From the NCBI RefSeq assembly GCF_052156635.1, contig NZ_JBQKUO010000004.1:124001-188000 (forward strand): a stretch of DNA of 64,000 nucleotides, given 5' to 3'. Shown here one piece after another: positions 16,751 to 25,984 of this stretch (the stretch's first letter is position 1; each line of letters begins with the position of its first letter). This DNA is from Nitrospina sp052156635. Lineage in GTDB: Bacteria > Nitrospinota > Nitrospinia > Nitrospinales > Nitrospinaceae. Under the pieces are notes generated by a model, which saw only the letters and a list, made by a program, of their open reading frames with translations, was not told the origin of the DNA and made no database searches. The translations under genes were made by a program, and so were the position numbers.

Positions 16751-17965
16751 ATGAAAATCATCCACCGCTACATTTTTACCGAGATGCTCAAAATCTTTGT
16801 TATCAGCACACTGGCGTTGACCATGGTGCTGTTTATGGACAAGGTCTTGTTCATCACCGATCTCGTGTTCAACCGCGGGGTGACTCTGCCGGAAGTGGTG
16901 CGGATGATTTTTTATATCACACCGGGGTTTCTGGGACTGACCATTCCCATCAGCGTGCTGGTGGCGGCAATCGTGGTGTTCAACCAATTGTCCACGGACA
17001 ATGAGTATGTGGTGATGAAAGCATCCGGCTGGAGCTTTCTTTACCTGCTTCGTCCTGTCTTTTATTTTTCCCTTGCTGCCTACATCATCACCAACCTCAA
17101 CATGTTTTATTTTCTGCCGTGGGGTGGCCAGCAGTTTCAGAAGATGGTGTACGACATCGTCCGCACCCGTGCCAATATCGATATCAAGCCCAACGTGTTC
17201 AACAAGGACTTTGAGGGCCTCACCGTATTCGTGAATGACAAGGAAGGCAGTCACGAGCTGCGAGGTATTTTCATTTCTCACAATGCAGCCGAAAACGACG
17301 CCAAAATCATCCTCGCTGACGAGGGAACCATCGTTTCCGACCCGAAAAACTACCGCATCCACCTGCAACTGCGAAACGGTTCCATTCACGACGCCAATAA
17401 ACCCGGTACACGGTACCAGATTATCAAATTCCAGCGCTATGACCTGAACCTGGACCTGCCCACCGCGGGCAAAATGCGGGAGAGCGGGATTTTCAAACAC
17501 AAGGACAAATCCGTCGCCGACCTATGGCAATTGATCCAGGAAAAGAAAAAAGCGGGGCAACCCACTCAGTTTGAAGAAGTGGAGCTGAGTAAAAAATTTT
17601 CGATCCCCTTCACCTGCCTCCTGTTCGGTTTGATCGGCGGTCCCTTGGGCATCAAATCCAGCCGGTCCGGCAAGTCCGGCGGATTCGTCGTTGCCGTGGC
17701 GATCATCCTGATTTATTACGTCGGTCTCATATCTGGTCAAAACCTTGGAAAGGGTGGTGAAATCCCTGCACTCCTTTCCGTCTGGATACCCAACATCGTT
17801 TTATTTTTCTTCACAACGTATGTATTATATAAAGTGCATAGAGAAATTCCGTTCACACTGGTGGACCGGGTAAACGATGCCTACCTGACGTTGCTCGATG
17901 TATTCAGGCGACTGAAACCGGGAACGTCCGAAGCCGAATCCCGCCACTCCACACCAAACCTGTGA
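16751..17965 (+). CDS. LptF/LptG-family lipopolysaccharide export permease
   Basis: Inner-membrane permease of the Lpt ABC system that extracts lipopolysaccharide toward the outer membrane. It is 404 residues from the ATG at 16751, which gives the family N-terminus MKIIHRYIFTEMLK; an in-frame start at 16676 would add 25 unrelated residues. Topology is typical: three N-terminal helices, a periplasmic jellyroll (about 135-290), then three C-terminal helices including the FGLIGGPLGIKSSRSGKSGG loop. I cannot decide between LptF and LptG without an alignment. LptB is not in the window. Confidence 0.88.
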   Translation: MKIIHRYIFTEMLKIFVISTLALTMVLFMDKVLFITDLVFNRGVTLPEVVRMIFYITPGFLGLTIPISVLVAAIVVFNQLSTDNEYVVMKASGWSFLYLLRPVFYFSLAAYIITNLNMFYFLPWGGQQFQKMVYDIVRTRANIDIKPNVFNKDFEGLTVFVNDKEGSHELRGIFISHNAAENDAKIILADEGTIVSDPKNYRIHLQLRNGSIHDANKPGTRYQIIKFQRYDLNLDLPTAGKMRESGIFKHKDKSVADLWQLIQEKKKAGQPTQFEEVELSKKFSIPFTCLLFGLIGGPLGIKSSRSGKSGGFVVAVAIILIYYVGLISGQNLGKGGEIPALLSVWIPNIVLFFFTTYVLYKVHREIPFTLVDRVNDAYLTLLDVFRRLKPGTSEAESRHSTPNL

Positions 17966-18004
17966 ACGCGGATACGATGGTTTTCCGTTGACCGGAGGTG
18001 GAAA

Positions 18005-18457
18005 ATGCTCAAAGCCCGCGACGTCATGACCAGCAAGGTGGTGACCGTAAAAAAAGACCTGACCCTCCGCGAACTGTCCAACCTGTTTCTCGCACACCGG
18101 GTCAACGGATTCCCGGTGGTGGACGACGACGGCACTTTGATCGGTGTGGTCACCGAAAAAGATCTCATCGAACAGAACAAAAACCTTCACATACCCACCG
18201 TCATCGCCCTGTTCGACGCAGTCATCTACCTGGAAAGTGATGAAAAGTTTGAAAAAGAGGTCAAACGATTCACCGGCACCCGGGTGGAAGATATATTTCA
18301 GCAGGATGTACTTACCGTGGAGCCCGATACGGATATGAATGAGGTGGCCACCCTAATGGCCAACCACGACATCCACACACTCCCCGTTGTCGAGGACGGA
18401 AAGCTGGTCGGCGTGATCGGCAAGGTCGACGTGATCAAATGCATGAGTGAATTCTGA
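18005..18457 (+). CDS. Tandem CBS-domain protein
   Basis: A stand-alone pair of CBS domains, 150 residues, cytoplasmic. Such modules bind adenine nucleotides or SAM and regulate partner proteins. Domain 1 runs about 8-65 (ARDVMTSKVVTVKKD, VNGFPVVDDDGTLIGVVTEKDL) and domain 2 about 95-150 (VEDIFQQDVLTVEPD, IHTLPVVEDGKLVGVIGKVDV). A strong GGAGGTGG ribosome-binding site precedes the ATG. The target is unknown. Confidence 0.9.
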   Translation: MLKARDVMTSKVVTVKKDLTLRELSNLFLAHRVNGFPVVDDDGTLIGVVTEKDLIEQNKNLHIPTVIALFDAVIYLESDEKFEKEVKRFTGTRVEDIFQQDVLTVEPDTDMNEVATLMANHDIHTLPVVEDGKLVGVIGKVDVIKCMSEF

Positions 18458-18552
18458 ACCGCCAAAATTGGTCTTTTCATTCCCCCCGATTCCAGTCATA
18501 ATTGAGATATAAATTCACGGCAAGTTACCCTGCCTCTTAAGGAGGTGGCTCC

Positions 18553-19662
18553 ATGCGCATGCGGGTACGAATTCTTTCTTTTTTCTTGCTGTTGGGGGTG
18601 CTCACTGCCCTTCCACTCCCAAATTCTTCCGCAGTGGTCCTCAAAACGCCTCTTGGCATCTCCCCTGAGAAAGCCGCATATTTCATCCACGGCGTCATTG
18701 AGGCAGACCGTACCATTTATTCCCAATACCTGGTGGACCGTTTGAAGGAAACGGTCAATCTGGATTCCACGGAAAACTGGCAAAAAGACAAAACCCTGCC
18801 CCTCCCCGCCCAATTTCTTCTGATGGCATCGGAACGGGTGCGTTCCAAAAATGTGGGATTGGATTTCCGTTTGATGAGCCTCTGGCCCATCAATCCCAAA
18901 AACAAACCAAGAAACAACCAGGAGAAAAAAGGGTTAGAGGAAGTTTTCAAAAATCCGGACAAGCCATACACCTGGCTCCAGCAAAAAGACAACAAGCTCA
19001 TTTACAATGCGGTCTATCCGGATAAAGCCGTCGCAAAAAGGTGTGTCAGTTGTCACAACAGTCACCCGAAAAGCTCCAAGCGCGACTTCAAGCTGAACGA
19101 CGTGATGGGGGGCATCCTGCTGGCCTTTCCAATCGACCAGACACTGGGCGAAAACAACGAAACGATCTATCACGTGCCACCGGAGGTGGTGACCGATTAC
19201 ATCCATGCCATTCTGGAGGCGGACCGCACAGTGTACGCCCGGCACGTGGTGAACCACCTGCAGAAGGAAAATGTGATCTACGCGTCCGAAAACTGGTGGG
19301 AGGAAAACACCCTGCTGCTTCCTGCCCAATTCATGCTGAACGCGTCGGATCTCATCCGTAACTTGCGGCTGGGGGTGGATTACAGGTTGATCAGCCTGTG
19401 GCCAATCAATCCTCAAAACGGGGCGGCAAACAGATTTGAACGGGCGGGACTCGAATCAGTCGCTTCCTACCCGTTACGGCCCTACATCCGCACCACCCAC
19501 GTGGGCGAACAAAAGTACTTTCAGGCAGTGTACCCGGACCTGGCGGTGACGCCATCCTGTGTGGAGTGCCACAATGCCCACCCCCACAGCCCGAAGCATG
19601 ATTTCAAACTGTATGACGTGATGGGCGGGGTGGTGTTGAGCGTTCCACTGGATCACGATTGA
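18553..19662 (+). CDS. Secreted dihaem protein with two tandem Tll0287-like (DUF3365) domains
   Basis: A periplasmic c-type haem protein of 369 residues with an N-terminal signal peptide (RMRVRILSFFLLLGVLTALP). Two homologous halves each contain an AEDRT-like helix, WPINP, a Y-x-AVYPD strand, a CxxCH haem motif and a D-F-K-L-x-DVMGG tail. Haem motifs are at 164-168 (CVSCH) and 336-340 (CVECH). The single-domain family is a haem-binding sensor or oxygen-responsive fold; here it is duplicated with no kinase or cyclase output domain. A perfect AAGGAGGT ribosome-binding site fixes the start. The last 10 bases overlap the convergent pyrG. Confidence 0.85.
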   Translation: MRMRVRILSFFLLLGVLTALPLPNSSAVVLKTPLGISPEKAAYFIHGVIEADRTIYSQYLVDRLKETVNLDSTENWQKDKTLPLPAQFLLMASERVRSKNVGLDFRLMSLWPINPKNKPRNNQEKKGLEEVFKNPDKPYTWLQQKDNKLIYNAVYPDKAVAKRCVSCHNSHPKSSKRDFKLNDVMGGILLAFPIDQTLGENNETIYHVPPEVVTDYIHAILEADRTVYARHVVNHLQKENVIYASENWWEENTLLLPAQFMLNASDLIRNLRLGVDYRLISLWPINPQNGAANRFERAGLESVASYPLRPYIRTTHVGEQKYFQAVYPDLAVTPSCVECHNAHPHSPKHDFKLYDVMGGVVLSVPLDHD

Positions 19663-21284
19663 CGGGATTTCCGCCGTTTCAGGGCCTGGGCAATAAACTC
19701 GTTGAACAGCGGATGCGGTTCGCGGGGAGAAGATTTGAACTCGGGGTGAAACTGACCGGCCAGGAACCACGGGTGATCGTTGAGTTCTATGATCTCCACC
19801 AGGTTGCCGTTGGGAGAAATGCCGCTGATGCGCATTCCCGCCTCTTCCAGTTGAAACCGGTATTTGTTGTTGAACTCATAACGGTGGCGGTGACGTTCTG
19901 AAATTTCACGCTTGCCGTAAGCTTTGAAGGCAAATGACCCCTTGCGAAGTTGGCAGGGATATTCTCCCAGCCGCATGGTTCCGCCCTTATCACCGTTCAA
20001 CTCCTGGTCAGGCATGAGGTCAATAATGGGATGAGGGGTTTCAGGAACGAACTCCGCACTGTTCGCATTTTCAAGCCGCGCCACACTGCGTGCAAACTCG
20101 ACCACCGCCGAATGCATGCCGAGACAGATGCCGAAGTACGGAATTTTGTTTTCACGTGCAAACCGGGCCGACTGCACCTTGCCCTCAAAACCCCGATCCC
20201 CGAAACCGCCTGGAACCAGAATGCCGTCGCACTCCCGCAGGTGTTCCCCGCCACCTTCGACTTCCAGGTCTTCAGCCGACACCCATTTCATACGAATGTG
20301 CACGCGGTTGCTGACTCCGGCGTGAATTAAGGCTTCGATCAAACTTTTGTACGATTCCTTGAGATCGACGTATTTTCCAACGATGCCAATAATGACCTCC
20401 CCTTCCGGCTTCTGAAGGTATTCATTGATCACCTGCCATTCCTTGAGGTCCGGCTCATGCACAGCGAGTCCCAGCTTTTCGAGAACGATCTTATCCAACC
20501 CCTCTTTATGAAAATTGAGCGGCACCTGGTAAATGGATTCCGCATCCATCGCCGGAACCACCGCTTCCACCTCGAGGTTGCAGAACAATGCGATTTTCTT
20601 TTTTACATCTTCAGTGAGCTGACGTTCGGTGCGGCACAACAGGATATCCGGCTGAATACCGATTTCCCTCAGTTTCTGCACGCTGTGCTGGGTGGGTTTG
20701 GTTTTAAGCTCATCAGCGGTTTTCACATAGGGAAGCAGGGTGAGGTGGACATAGATGACATGGCGCGGACTTTGGTCGAACCGGAACTGGCGAATGGCCT
20801 CCAGGAACGGAAGGCTTTCAATGTCGCCCACCGTACCGCCGATTTCGCAAATCACCACATCCACATCCTCGCTCACCGCGCGGATGCGGCTCTTGATTTC
20901 ATCGGTGATATGGGGGATCACCTGAACTGTCGTTCCCAGGTATTCGCCGCGCCTTTCTTTCTGGATGACGTCATTGTAAATGCGGCCTGCGGTGACATTA
21001 TTGAAACGGGTCATGCGGGCGTGGGTGAAGCGTTCGTAGTGACCGAGATCCAGGTCGGTTTCCGCTCCGTCGTGGGTTACGAACACCTCGCCGTGCTGGA
21101 ACGGGTTCATGGTGCCGGGATCGACATTGATGTAGGGGTCGAGTTTCAGCAGGGTGATGGTGTAACCGCAGCACTCCAGCAGACTGCCGATGCTGGCGGC
21201 GGCGATGCCCTTGCCCAGGGAAGACAACACGCCCCCGGTTACAAAAATGTATTTGGTTTTTTTGCCGTTTGTTTTTTTCCTCAA
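19653..21284 (-). CDS. pyrG: CTP synthase
   Basis: Glutamine-dependent amination of UTP to CTP. It is 543 residues: an N-terminal synthetase domain (FVTGGVLSSLGKGI, GGTVGDIESLPF) and a C-terminal class I glutamine amidotransferase domain (GICLGMH nucleophile Cys, GQFHPEF His). The start codon is TTG at 21284, overlapping the kdsB stop (TTGA) and preceded by GGGGAG. No ATG exists between it and the conserved TKYIFVTGG, so the TTG start is forced. Confidence 0.97.
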   Translation of the reverse strand: MRKKTNGKKTKYIFVTGGVLSSLGKGIAAASIGSLLECCGYTITLLKLDPYINVDPGTMNPFQHGEVFVTHDGAETDLDLGHYERFTHARMTRFNNVTAGRIYNDVIQKERRGEYLGTTVQVIPHITDEIKSRIRAVSEDVDVVICEIGGTVGDIESLPFLEAIRQFRFDQSPRHVIYVHLTLLPYVKTADELKTKPTQHSVQKLREIGIQPDILLCRTERQLTEDVKKKIALFCNLEVEAVVPAMDAESIYQVPLNFHKEGLDKIVLEKLGLAVHEPDLKEWQVINEYLQKPEGEVIIGIVGKYVDLKESYKSLIEALIHAGVSNRVHIRMKWVSAEDLEVEGGGEHLRECDGILVPGGFGDRGFEGKVQSARFARENKIPYFGICLGMHSAVVEFARSVARLENANSAEFVPETPHPIIDLMPDQELNGDKGGTMRLGEYPCQLRKGSFAFKAYGKREISERHRHRYEFNNKYRFQLEEAGMRISGISPNGNLVEIIELNDHPWFLAGQFHPEFKSSPREPHPLFNEFIAQALKRRKSRQS

Positions 21285-22099
21285 GAGCGTCTCCCCGGTT
21301 GCGGTTCCAGTCCATCCTTTTCGTGCACTTTGATCCAGTTTTCCACTTTAACCAAATCCTCCTCGCAATCCACACCCATAGAAACCCGGTCCGTCTCCCC
21401 CACCTTTATACAATACCCGTTCTCCAGGATCCGCAATTGTTCCAGCTTCTCACGCTGTTCCAACGGGGTTGGAGCCATTCGTGTGTATTCCAGAAGAAAA
21501 TCGCGGCGGTAGGCATACAGGCCGATGTGCCGGAACCACGTGCGCTCCGGAACCGGCTGGTCTTTCATCCGGTCAGGGGACGGACTTTGCCAGGTATCCC
21601 GAAAATAGGGAACCGGCGAACGGGAAAAATATAGGGCACGACCCTCGCTGCCCGTCACCACTTTCACCACGTTGGGATCAAACACGTCTTCGTAGTTATC
21701 AATGGCTGACATCAAGGTTGCGGCTGCCGCCTGTTTGTCTTTTATTAATATCTGAACCACCTGTTCGATGTCCTCCGGTGGGATGAGGGGCTCGTCTCCC
21801 TGCACGTTCACCACAACGTCGCAGGAATGTTTTAAAACCACCTCGGCAATGCGATCTGACCCGGAGGGATGATCAACAGAGGTCATGACTGCGTTGCCCC
21901 CAAATTCCTCAACCGCCTTGACAATGCGTTCATCGTCGGTGGCCACAATGACATCATTAATGGAGGGAGCCGACCGGGCGCGTTCCACAACCCATTGGAT
22001 CATGGGACGTCCGGAAAGCGGTGCCAGGGGTTTGCCGGGAAACCGGGTGGAAGCCCAGCGGGCCGGAATGACCGCAACAACTCTCGGCTTCGCTGACAT
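21281..22099 (-). CDS. kdsB: 3-deoxy-manno-octulosonate cytidylyltransferase
   Basis: Activates KDO with CTP for lipopolysaccharide inner-core synthesis. It is 272 residues from the ATG at 22099 (MSAKPRVVAVIPARWASTRF), preceded by GGTGG; an in-frame start at 22192 would add 31 unrelated residues. Motifs are IPARWASTRFPGKPL, VNVQGDEPLI and the metal-binding GVDCEEDLVKVE near the C-terminus. It is translationally coupled to pyrG, its CTP supplier, which is a sensible pairing. Confidence 0.94.
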   Translation of the reverse strand: MSAKPRVVAVIPARWASTRFPGKPLAPLSGRPMIQWVVERARSAPSINDVIVATDDERIVKAVEEFGGNAVMTSVDHPSGSDRIAEVVLKHSCDVVVNVQGDEPLIPPEDIEQVVQILIKDKQAAAATLMSAIDNYEDVFDPNVVKVVTGSEGRALYFSRSPVPYFRDTWQSPSPDRMKDQPVPERTWFRHIGLYAYRRDFLLEYTRMAPTPLEQREKLEQLRILENGYCIKVGETDRVSMGVDCEEDLVKVENWIKVHEKDGLEPQPGRRS

Positions 22100-22533
22100 G
22101 TGTCCACCCATTTCAAACGAGGATTCCCTGAATACCTTGCATACCGGAGGCTGTCGATCCCAATAAAAGGAATGAAATCCGTCCTTCAGCACTCAAAACA
22201 AAAGGAGCCCGGACGCCCATTTCCGCAATGGAATAGTCCTGAAAACCCTCTTGGAATAACAGAATGTCTGGATCTGCTCGGTGACCCGGCCGGGGTGGTC
22301 GTTGCGTGAAAGGTGCAGTGGAGTTGCCGAACCCCGCGAGAAGGGGTCCGGAGTCTTATAACCCCGGGGCCATCGGATATGCCGGAATGATTGGGCCTTC
22401 TAACGGCAACCACGCCGGAACAATCGAAAGAATAGCTTAAAAGCCAGACCGCTTCAACAGCAAATTCCGACGCAGTGCCGTGCCCTTCTCCCGGAAATCA
22501 ACCGTGTTGGCACGACCGTAATTCAAACGGAAT
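22100..22533. other. 434-base intergenic region with a GC-rich hairpin
   Basis: Lies between the ybgF-like lipoprotein gene and kdsB, both on the minus strand. A strong hairpin (22327-22351) pairs nine positions with one G-U on the minus strand, but an A-C mismatch appears if read on the plus strand, so an RNA there would be minus-encoded. No T-run follows. I see no tRNA, SRP, tmRNA or RNase P signature and no convincing small gene. Confidence 0.4.
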
Positions 22534-23736
22534 TCATTTGATTTCCATCAAATGCCGCTCAATTTTATCCCGTACCTCGGAAGGCGGATTCATCTGCAAT
22601 GCTTTTTCCAGCGTATCGAGAGCGCGGCCCGTATCGCCCATCTTGTGCAGGGTGACCCCCATCATAAAACGGCTATCATGAACTTTGTTGCCTTGCGGAT
22701 ATTGGGTGAGCACGATTTCAAAGTGTGAAATGGCCTCGTCAAAGCGGCCCAGCTGGTAATAATTGTTACCCAGCCAGAAAATGATATTGTCCTGCAGGTC
22801 GGCGGGTGGGTTCTTCAGCCGGTATTCCTGGAACATCATGATCGACTCGTCGTACTGGCCACTGCGATAAGCGTTGAGCGCCTGTGTGTATTCCTGCGGA
22901 ATTTTGTAGGCGGTGGCTTTCTTCATGGTGGCCGGGCCCTTGCGAGGAGTGAGTTTGGCCTGCGTCATGGGGCCCGCATCTTTCATCGATTGGATTTCCG
23001 TCCCCAGGGCGTCAATCTGCTGTTTCAAGGTCTCAATGGCAGGAGCCAACCCCATCGTCTGTTGTGCGGTCATGTTGAGGTTGGTCTCCAGCCGTTCCTG
23101 GGTCGCCGTAAGACGAGGCTCCATGTCCTGGATTACGGTCTGCAATTCCTTCACGCGCTGGATGAGCGCTTCCTGCTGGCTTTGCAGTATCTGGATGTCT
23201 ACCTTCATTTCCTCAATGTCTGTTTTCTGGTCGATGCTGTCGAATCCCGGGTTCACCCCTTCGTTTGAAGGTGTTTCGGTGACGGGGTTTTGCGCCACCA
23301 CGGTCTTTTCGGTACCCAGCGCTTCATCCTTGTCCTCCAGCAGGTAATCTTCCAGATTGTCCTCTTGCGGCTGGCTGGGTTCTTCGCCAAAAAATCCGCC
23401 GAACCCTTCATTGGAGGCGGTCTCCGTTTGCGGCGATTCCACAGGCGTCTGGCCGCTCACTTCCTGGGTGCCGGCACTTTTGCCGAAAAAGTCTTCTTCT
23501 TCCTGCGACAGGGTGGATTCGTTGCTGCCGGAATCCGGAAAAAGCTGGTCTTCTTTCTTGTTCACAGCCGAACTGTCCTCCAATGTTCCACCGAGGTCCT
23601 GTTCGAACTCCTGTTCCAAGGCCAGTTCGTCTTCGGTTTTCTGGTTCCAGGGCATGGATTGACAGCCCGTCAGAAACACGACGGCGGCCAATGCAAAACT
23701 GCCTATGAGGCGGGGTGTGGTAAGCGTGTCAGGCAT
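22534..23736 (-). CDS. YbgF/CpoB-like lipoprotein with coiled coil and TPRs
   Basis: Envelope lipoprotein of 400 residues from the ATG at 23736. The signal peptide ends in the lipobox LTGC with the lipidated Cys at 25. An acidic, Gln/Glu/Pro-rich linker (about 35-185) is followed by a coiled coil (about 190-255) and C-terminal TPRs (about 295-395: YTQALNAYRSGQYDESIMMF, FWLGNNYYQLGRFDEAISHF). This order resembles YbgF/CpoB, which coordinates Tol-Pal with peptidoglycan synthesis, but the family protein is not usually lipidated and is shorter. No tol or pal genes are adjacent. Confidence 0.75.
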   Translation of the reverse strand: MPDTLTTPRLIGSFALAAVVFLTGCQSMPWNQKTEDELALEQEFEQDLGGTLEDSSAVNKKEDQLFPDSGSNESTLSQEEEDFFGKSAGTQEVSGQTPVESPQTETASNEGFGGFFGEEPSQPQEDNLEDYLLEDKDEALGTEKTVVAQNPVTETPSNEGVNPGFDSIDQKTDIEEMKVDIQILQSQQEALIQRVKELQTVIQDMEPRLTATQERLETNLNMTAQQTMGLAPAIETLKQQIDALGTEIQSMKDAGPMTQAKLTPRKGPATMKKATAYKIPQEYTQALNAYRSGQYDESIMMFQEYRLKNPPADLQDNIIFWLGNNYYQLGRFDEAISHFEIVLTQYPQGNKVHDSRFMMGVTLHKMGDTGRALDTLEKALQMNPPSEVRDKIERHLMEIK

Positions 23737-23874
23737 AGATGAACTCCCAAGTTTTGGTCCCGGAAAAGTTGGTTGGATAAAACCCATAAAAACAACCTTT
23801 TAAATTGCCCAGCATCTTATCACGAAACGCAACGGATGCCCTAATGGAAATGGGTTCCGTGAAGGTGCCAGGAA

Positions 23875-25032
23875 TCAGGAGGCCACCTTCTGCTTTTTAC
23901 GAATATCGGTCACAACCCGGATTATCGCTTTCACCACCCGGTCCACATCTTCCATTCGGTTGCTGCGTCCGAAACTGATGCGAATGGACTGCCGCATTTG
24001 CTCTTCCGGCACGCCCATCGCTGTCAAGACGTCGGAGGGGAGGATGGAACCGGAACTGCACGCAGTGCCTGTGGACACGTATATTTGATCCAGGTCGAGC
24101 CGTATCATCAACGTCTGCCCATCGACGCCCTCGAATCCCAAGTTGAGCGTGTTGGGGAGGGACTCATCGGGATGACCAAAGAACCGCACCCCCGGCAAGA
24201 CCGAAACCCCGTCACGCAGACACCGCTTCAACTGACGCAACCGTTCACCTTCCTGTTCCAAATCGCCTGCCGCGAGTTCGGCCGCCCTGCCGAACCCCGC
24301 AATACCCGGCAAATTTTCGGTCCCGCCGCGGCGCTTCTTTTCCTGCCCCCCGCCGACAATCAGCGGCGCCAGCTGAGGAAGTCCCCGCCGCACGTACAAC
24401 GCTCCCACGCCCTTCGGACCATACAGCTTGTGTGACGACATGGAAAGAAGGTCGACAGGCACCTCCTTCACGTCCAATGGAACTTTCCCCGCACTTTGTA
24501 CGGCGTCGGTATGAAACAGGATTCCCCGGTCGCGCGCGATTTCCCCTATGCCCTCGATGGGTTGCAGGGTGCCGACTTCGCTGTTTGCAGACTGGAGGGT
24601 GATGAGGATGGTTTCATTCGAAATCAGCGCCTCCAGGCCATCCAACCGGACACGTCCGAATTCATCCACGGGGGCGTAGTCGATGACGAAGCCCTCTTTC
24701 TGCAATTCCAGACAGGCATTGAGTACCGCCGGATGCTCCACCCGGGCCGTGACGATGCGACGCCCTTTGTCTCTCAATGCCCGTGCCGCGCCCAGAATGG
24801 CGAGGTTGTCGGACTCGGTGCCGCCGCTGGTGAATACGATCTCCCGAGCATCGGCGTGAATGAGTGCCGCGACCTGCTCGCGGGCTTCGTCCATCTTGAC
24901 GCGTGCCGAACGACCGCGGGAATGGGTGCTGGAAGGGTTGCCAAAATCCTCTTTCAGAAGAGGCAACATGGCTTCCAATACATCCGGATGAACAGGTGTC
25001 GTGGCGTTATGGTCGAGATAAATAGCGTTCAT
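23875..25032 (-). CDS. Cysteine desulfurase, NifS/IscS type
   Basis: PLP enzyme removing sulfur from cysteine for Fe-S clusters and thio-cofactors. It is 385 residues from the ATG at 25032 (MNAIYLDHNATTPVHP); a longer in-frame extension to 25230 overlaps cysE and is unlikely. Motifs are FTSGGTESDN, HTDAVQSAGK, the PLP lysine in SSHKLYGPKGVGALYVRRG and the catalytic cysteine loop TGTACSSGS. It lies 82 bases downstream of cysE on the same strand. No iscU or nifU is next to it. Confidence 0.94.
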   Translation of the reverse strand: MNAIYLDHNATTPVHPDVLEAMLPLLKEDFGNPSSTHSRGRSARVKMDEAREQVAALIHADAREIVFTSGGTESDNLAILGAARALRDKGRRIVTARVEHPAVLNACLELQKEGFVIDYAPVDEFGRVRLDGLEALISNETILITLQSANSEVGTLQPIEGIGEIARDRGILFHTDAVQSAGKVPLDVKEVPVDLLSMSSHKLYGPKGVGALYVRRGLPQLAPLIVGGGQEKKRRGGTENLPGIAGFGRAAELAAGDLEQEGERLRQLKRCLRDGVSVLPGVRFFGHPDESLPNTLNLGFEGVDGQTLMIRLDLDQIYVSTGTACSSGSILPSDVLTAMGVPEEQMRQSIRISFGRSNRMEDVDRVVKAIIRVVTDIRKKQKVAS

Positions 25033-25114
25033 GGAACGAACCGTTTGGAATGTTGCAAGCGAGGTGCAAGCCCTGCCTTCACCCCGGGACTCACTCGGGT
25101 CATACCTTCTTGGG

Positions 25115-25852
25115 TCAGGATTCGTTGGAGGCTTTTTTGATTTTCGATTTCGTCGAAAGCGGTACCGGTTGAGGAGGTGGCGCGGGTTCGGGGTCGGGGT
25201 GCTCCAGGTTGACTGCATCCCGCAGGGCACGGATGTCTCGCTCCATCTGCGGAAGCCGGTCCAGAACGTACTCGATGGCCTGCGACATGGGATCGCGGAA
25301 AATTTCCTCCGGGTCTTCCTGATCGGCCGAGATACCGGAGAACACCACCCGAGCAGGCACGCCGATGACCGTCGAATACGCGGGCACGCTCTGCACCACC
25401 ACGGAACCGGAACCGATCTTGCTGTTCTTGCCGACGGAGATGGGGCCCAGCACCTGCGCTCCGGCGCCGATGACCACGTTGTCCTGAATGGTCGGATGTC
25501 GCTTGCCCTTTTTCATGCTGAGGCCGCCCAGAGTCACGCCGTGGTACATGAAAACGTTGTCACCGATCTCGGAGGTCTCGCCGATCACCACCCCCATGCC
25601 GTGGTCAATGAAGAACCCCCTGCCGATCTTTGCCGCCGGGTGAATTTCAATGCCCGTCAACCAGCGCGCGATATAAGAAGTCACCCGCGCAAGGAGCTTC
25701 ATGCCGTGCGTCCACAACCAGTGATTGACGCGGTACGCAATGAGGGCATGCACGCCGGGATAACACACCAGCACTTCAAAGGTGTTGCGCGCGGCGGGAT
25801 CCTTTTCGATCGCTACCTGGATATCTTCTCGAATTTGTCGGAACATCCCCAT
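25115..25852 (-). CDS. cysE: Serine O-acetyltransferase
   Basis: Makes O-acetylserine for cysteine synthesis. It is 245 residues. The left-handed beta-helix hexapeptide region runs about 60-170 (HPAAKIGRGFFIDHGMGVVIGE, GVTLGG, HPTIQDNVVIGAGAQVLG), with the catalytic His/Asp in IDHGMG. The C-terminal 60 residues are a Pro-rich extension ending in a basic tail. Together with the downstream cysteine desulfurase it forms a cysteine/sulfur supply pair. Confidence 0.94.
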   Translation of the reverse strand: MGMFRQIREDIQVAIEKDPAARNTFEVLVCYPGVHALIAYRVNHWLWTHGMKLLARVTSYIARWLTGIEIHPAAKIGRGFFIDHGMGVVIGETSEIGDNVFMYHGVTLGGLSMKKGKRHPTIQDNVVIGAGAQVLGPISVGKNSKIGSGSVVVQSVPAYSTVIGVPARVVFSGISADQEDPEEIFRDPMSQAIEYVLDRLPQMERDIRALRDAVNLEHPDPEPAPPPQPVPLSTKSKIKKASNES

Positions 25853-25984
25853 TCAGGGCCTTTTATAGCGGTTTTCAAGCAAAAATCATTATATCCCGGA
25901 CAACAGGAGGACACCATAGAAATCGCCGGATGGCGGCATCATGACGGGAGGTTTTATAAGACAACGACCGGCTTTCGGGGTGGG

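Noticed and set aside
20457..21512. A 351-codon open frame on the plus strand
   Set aside because: It is antisense to pyrG and kdsB, both certain genes.
22150..22250. GTCCGGGCTCC on the minus strand, resembling part of the RNase P RNA core
   Set aside because: The adjoining GAGGAAA element and the other conserved RNase P segments are missing, so the match is chance.
22186..22413. A 75-codon minus-strand frame between ybgF-like and kdsB
   Set aside because: It has no ribosome-binding site, Arg/Pro/Ser-rich random composition, and runs through the strong hairpin.
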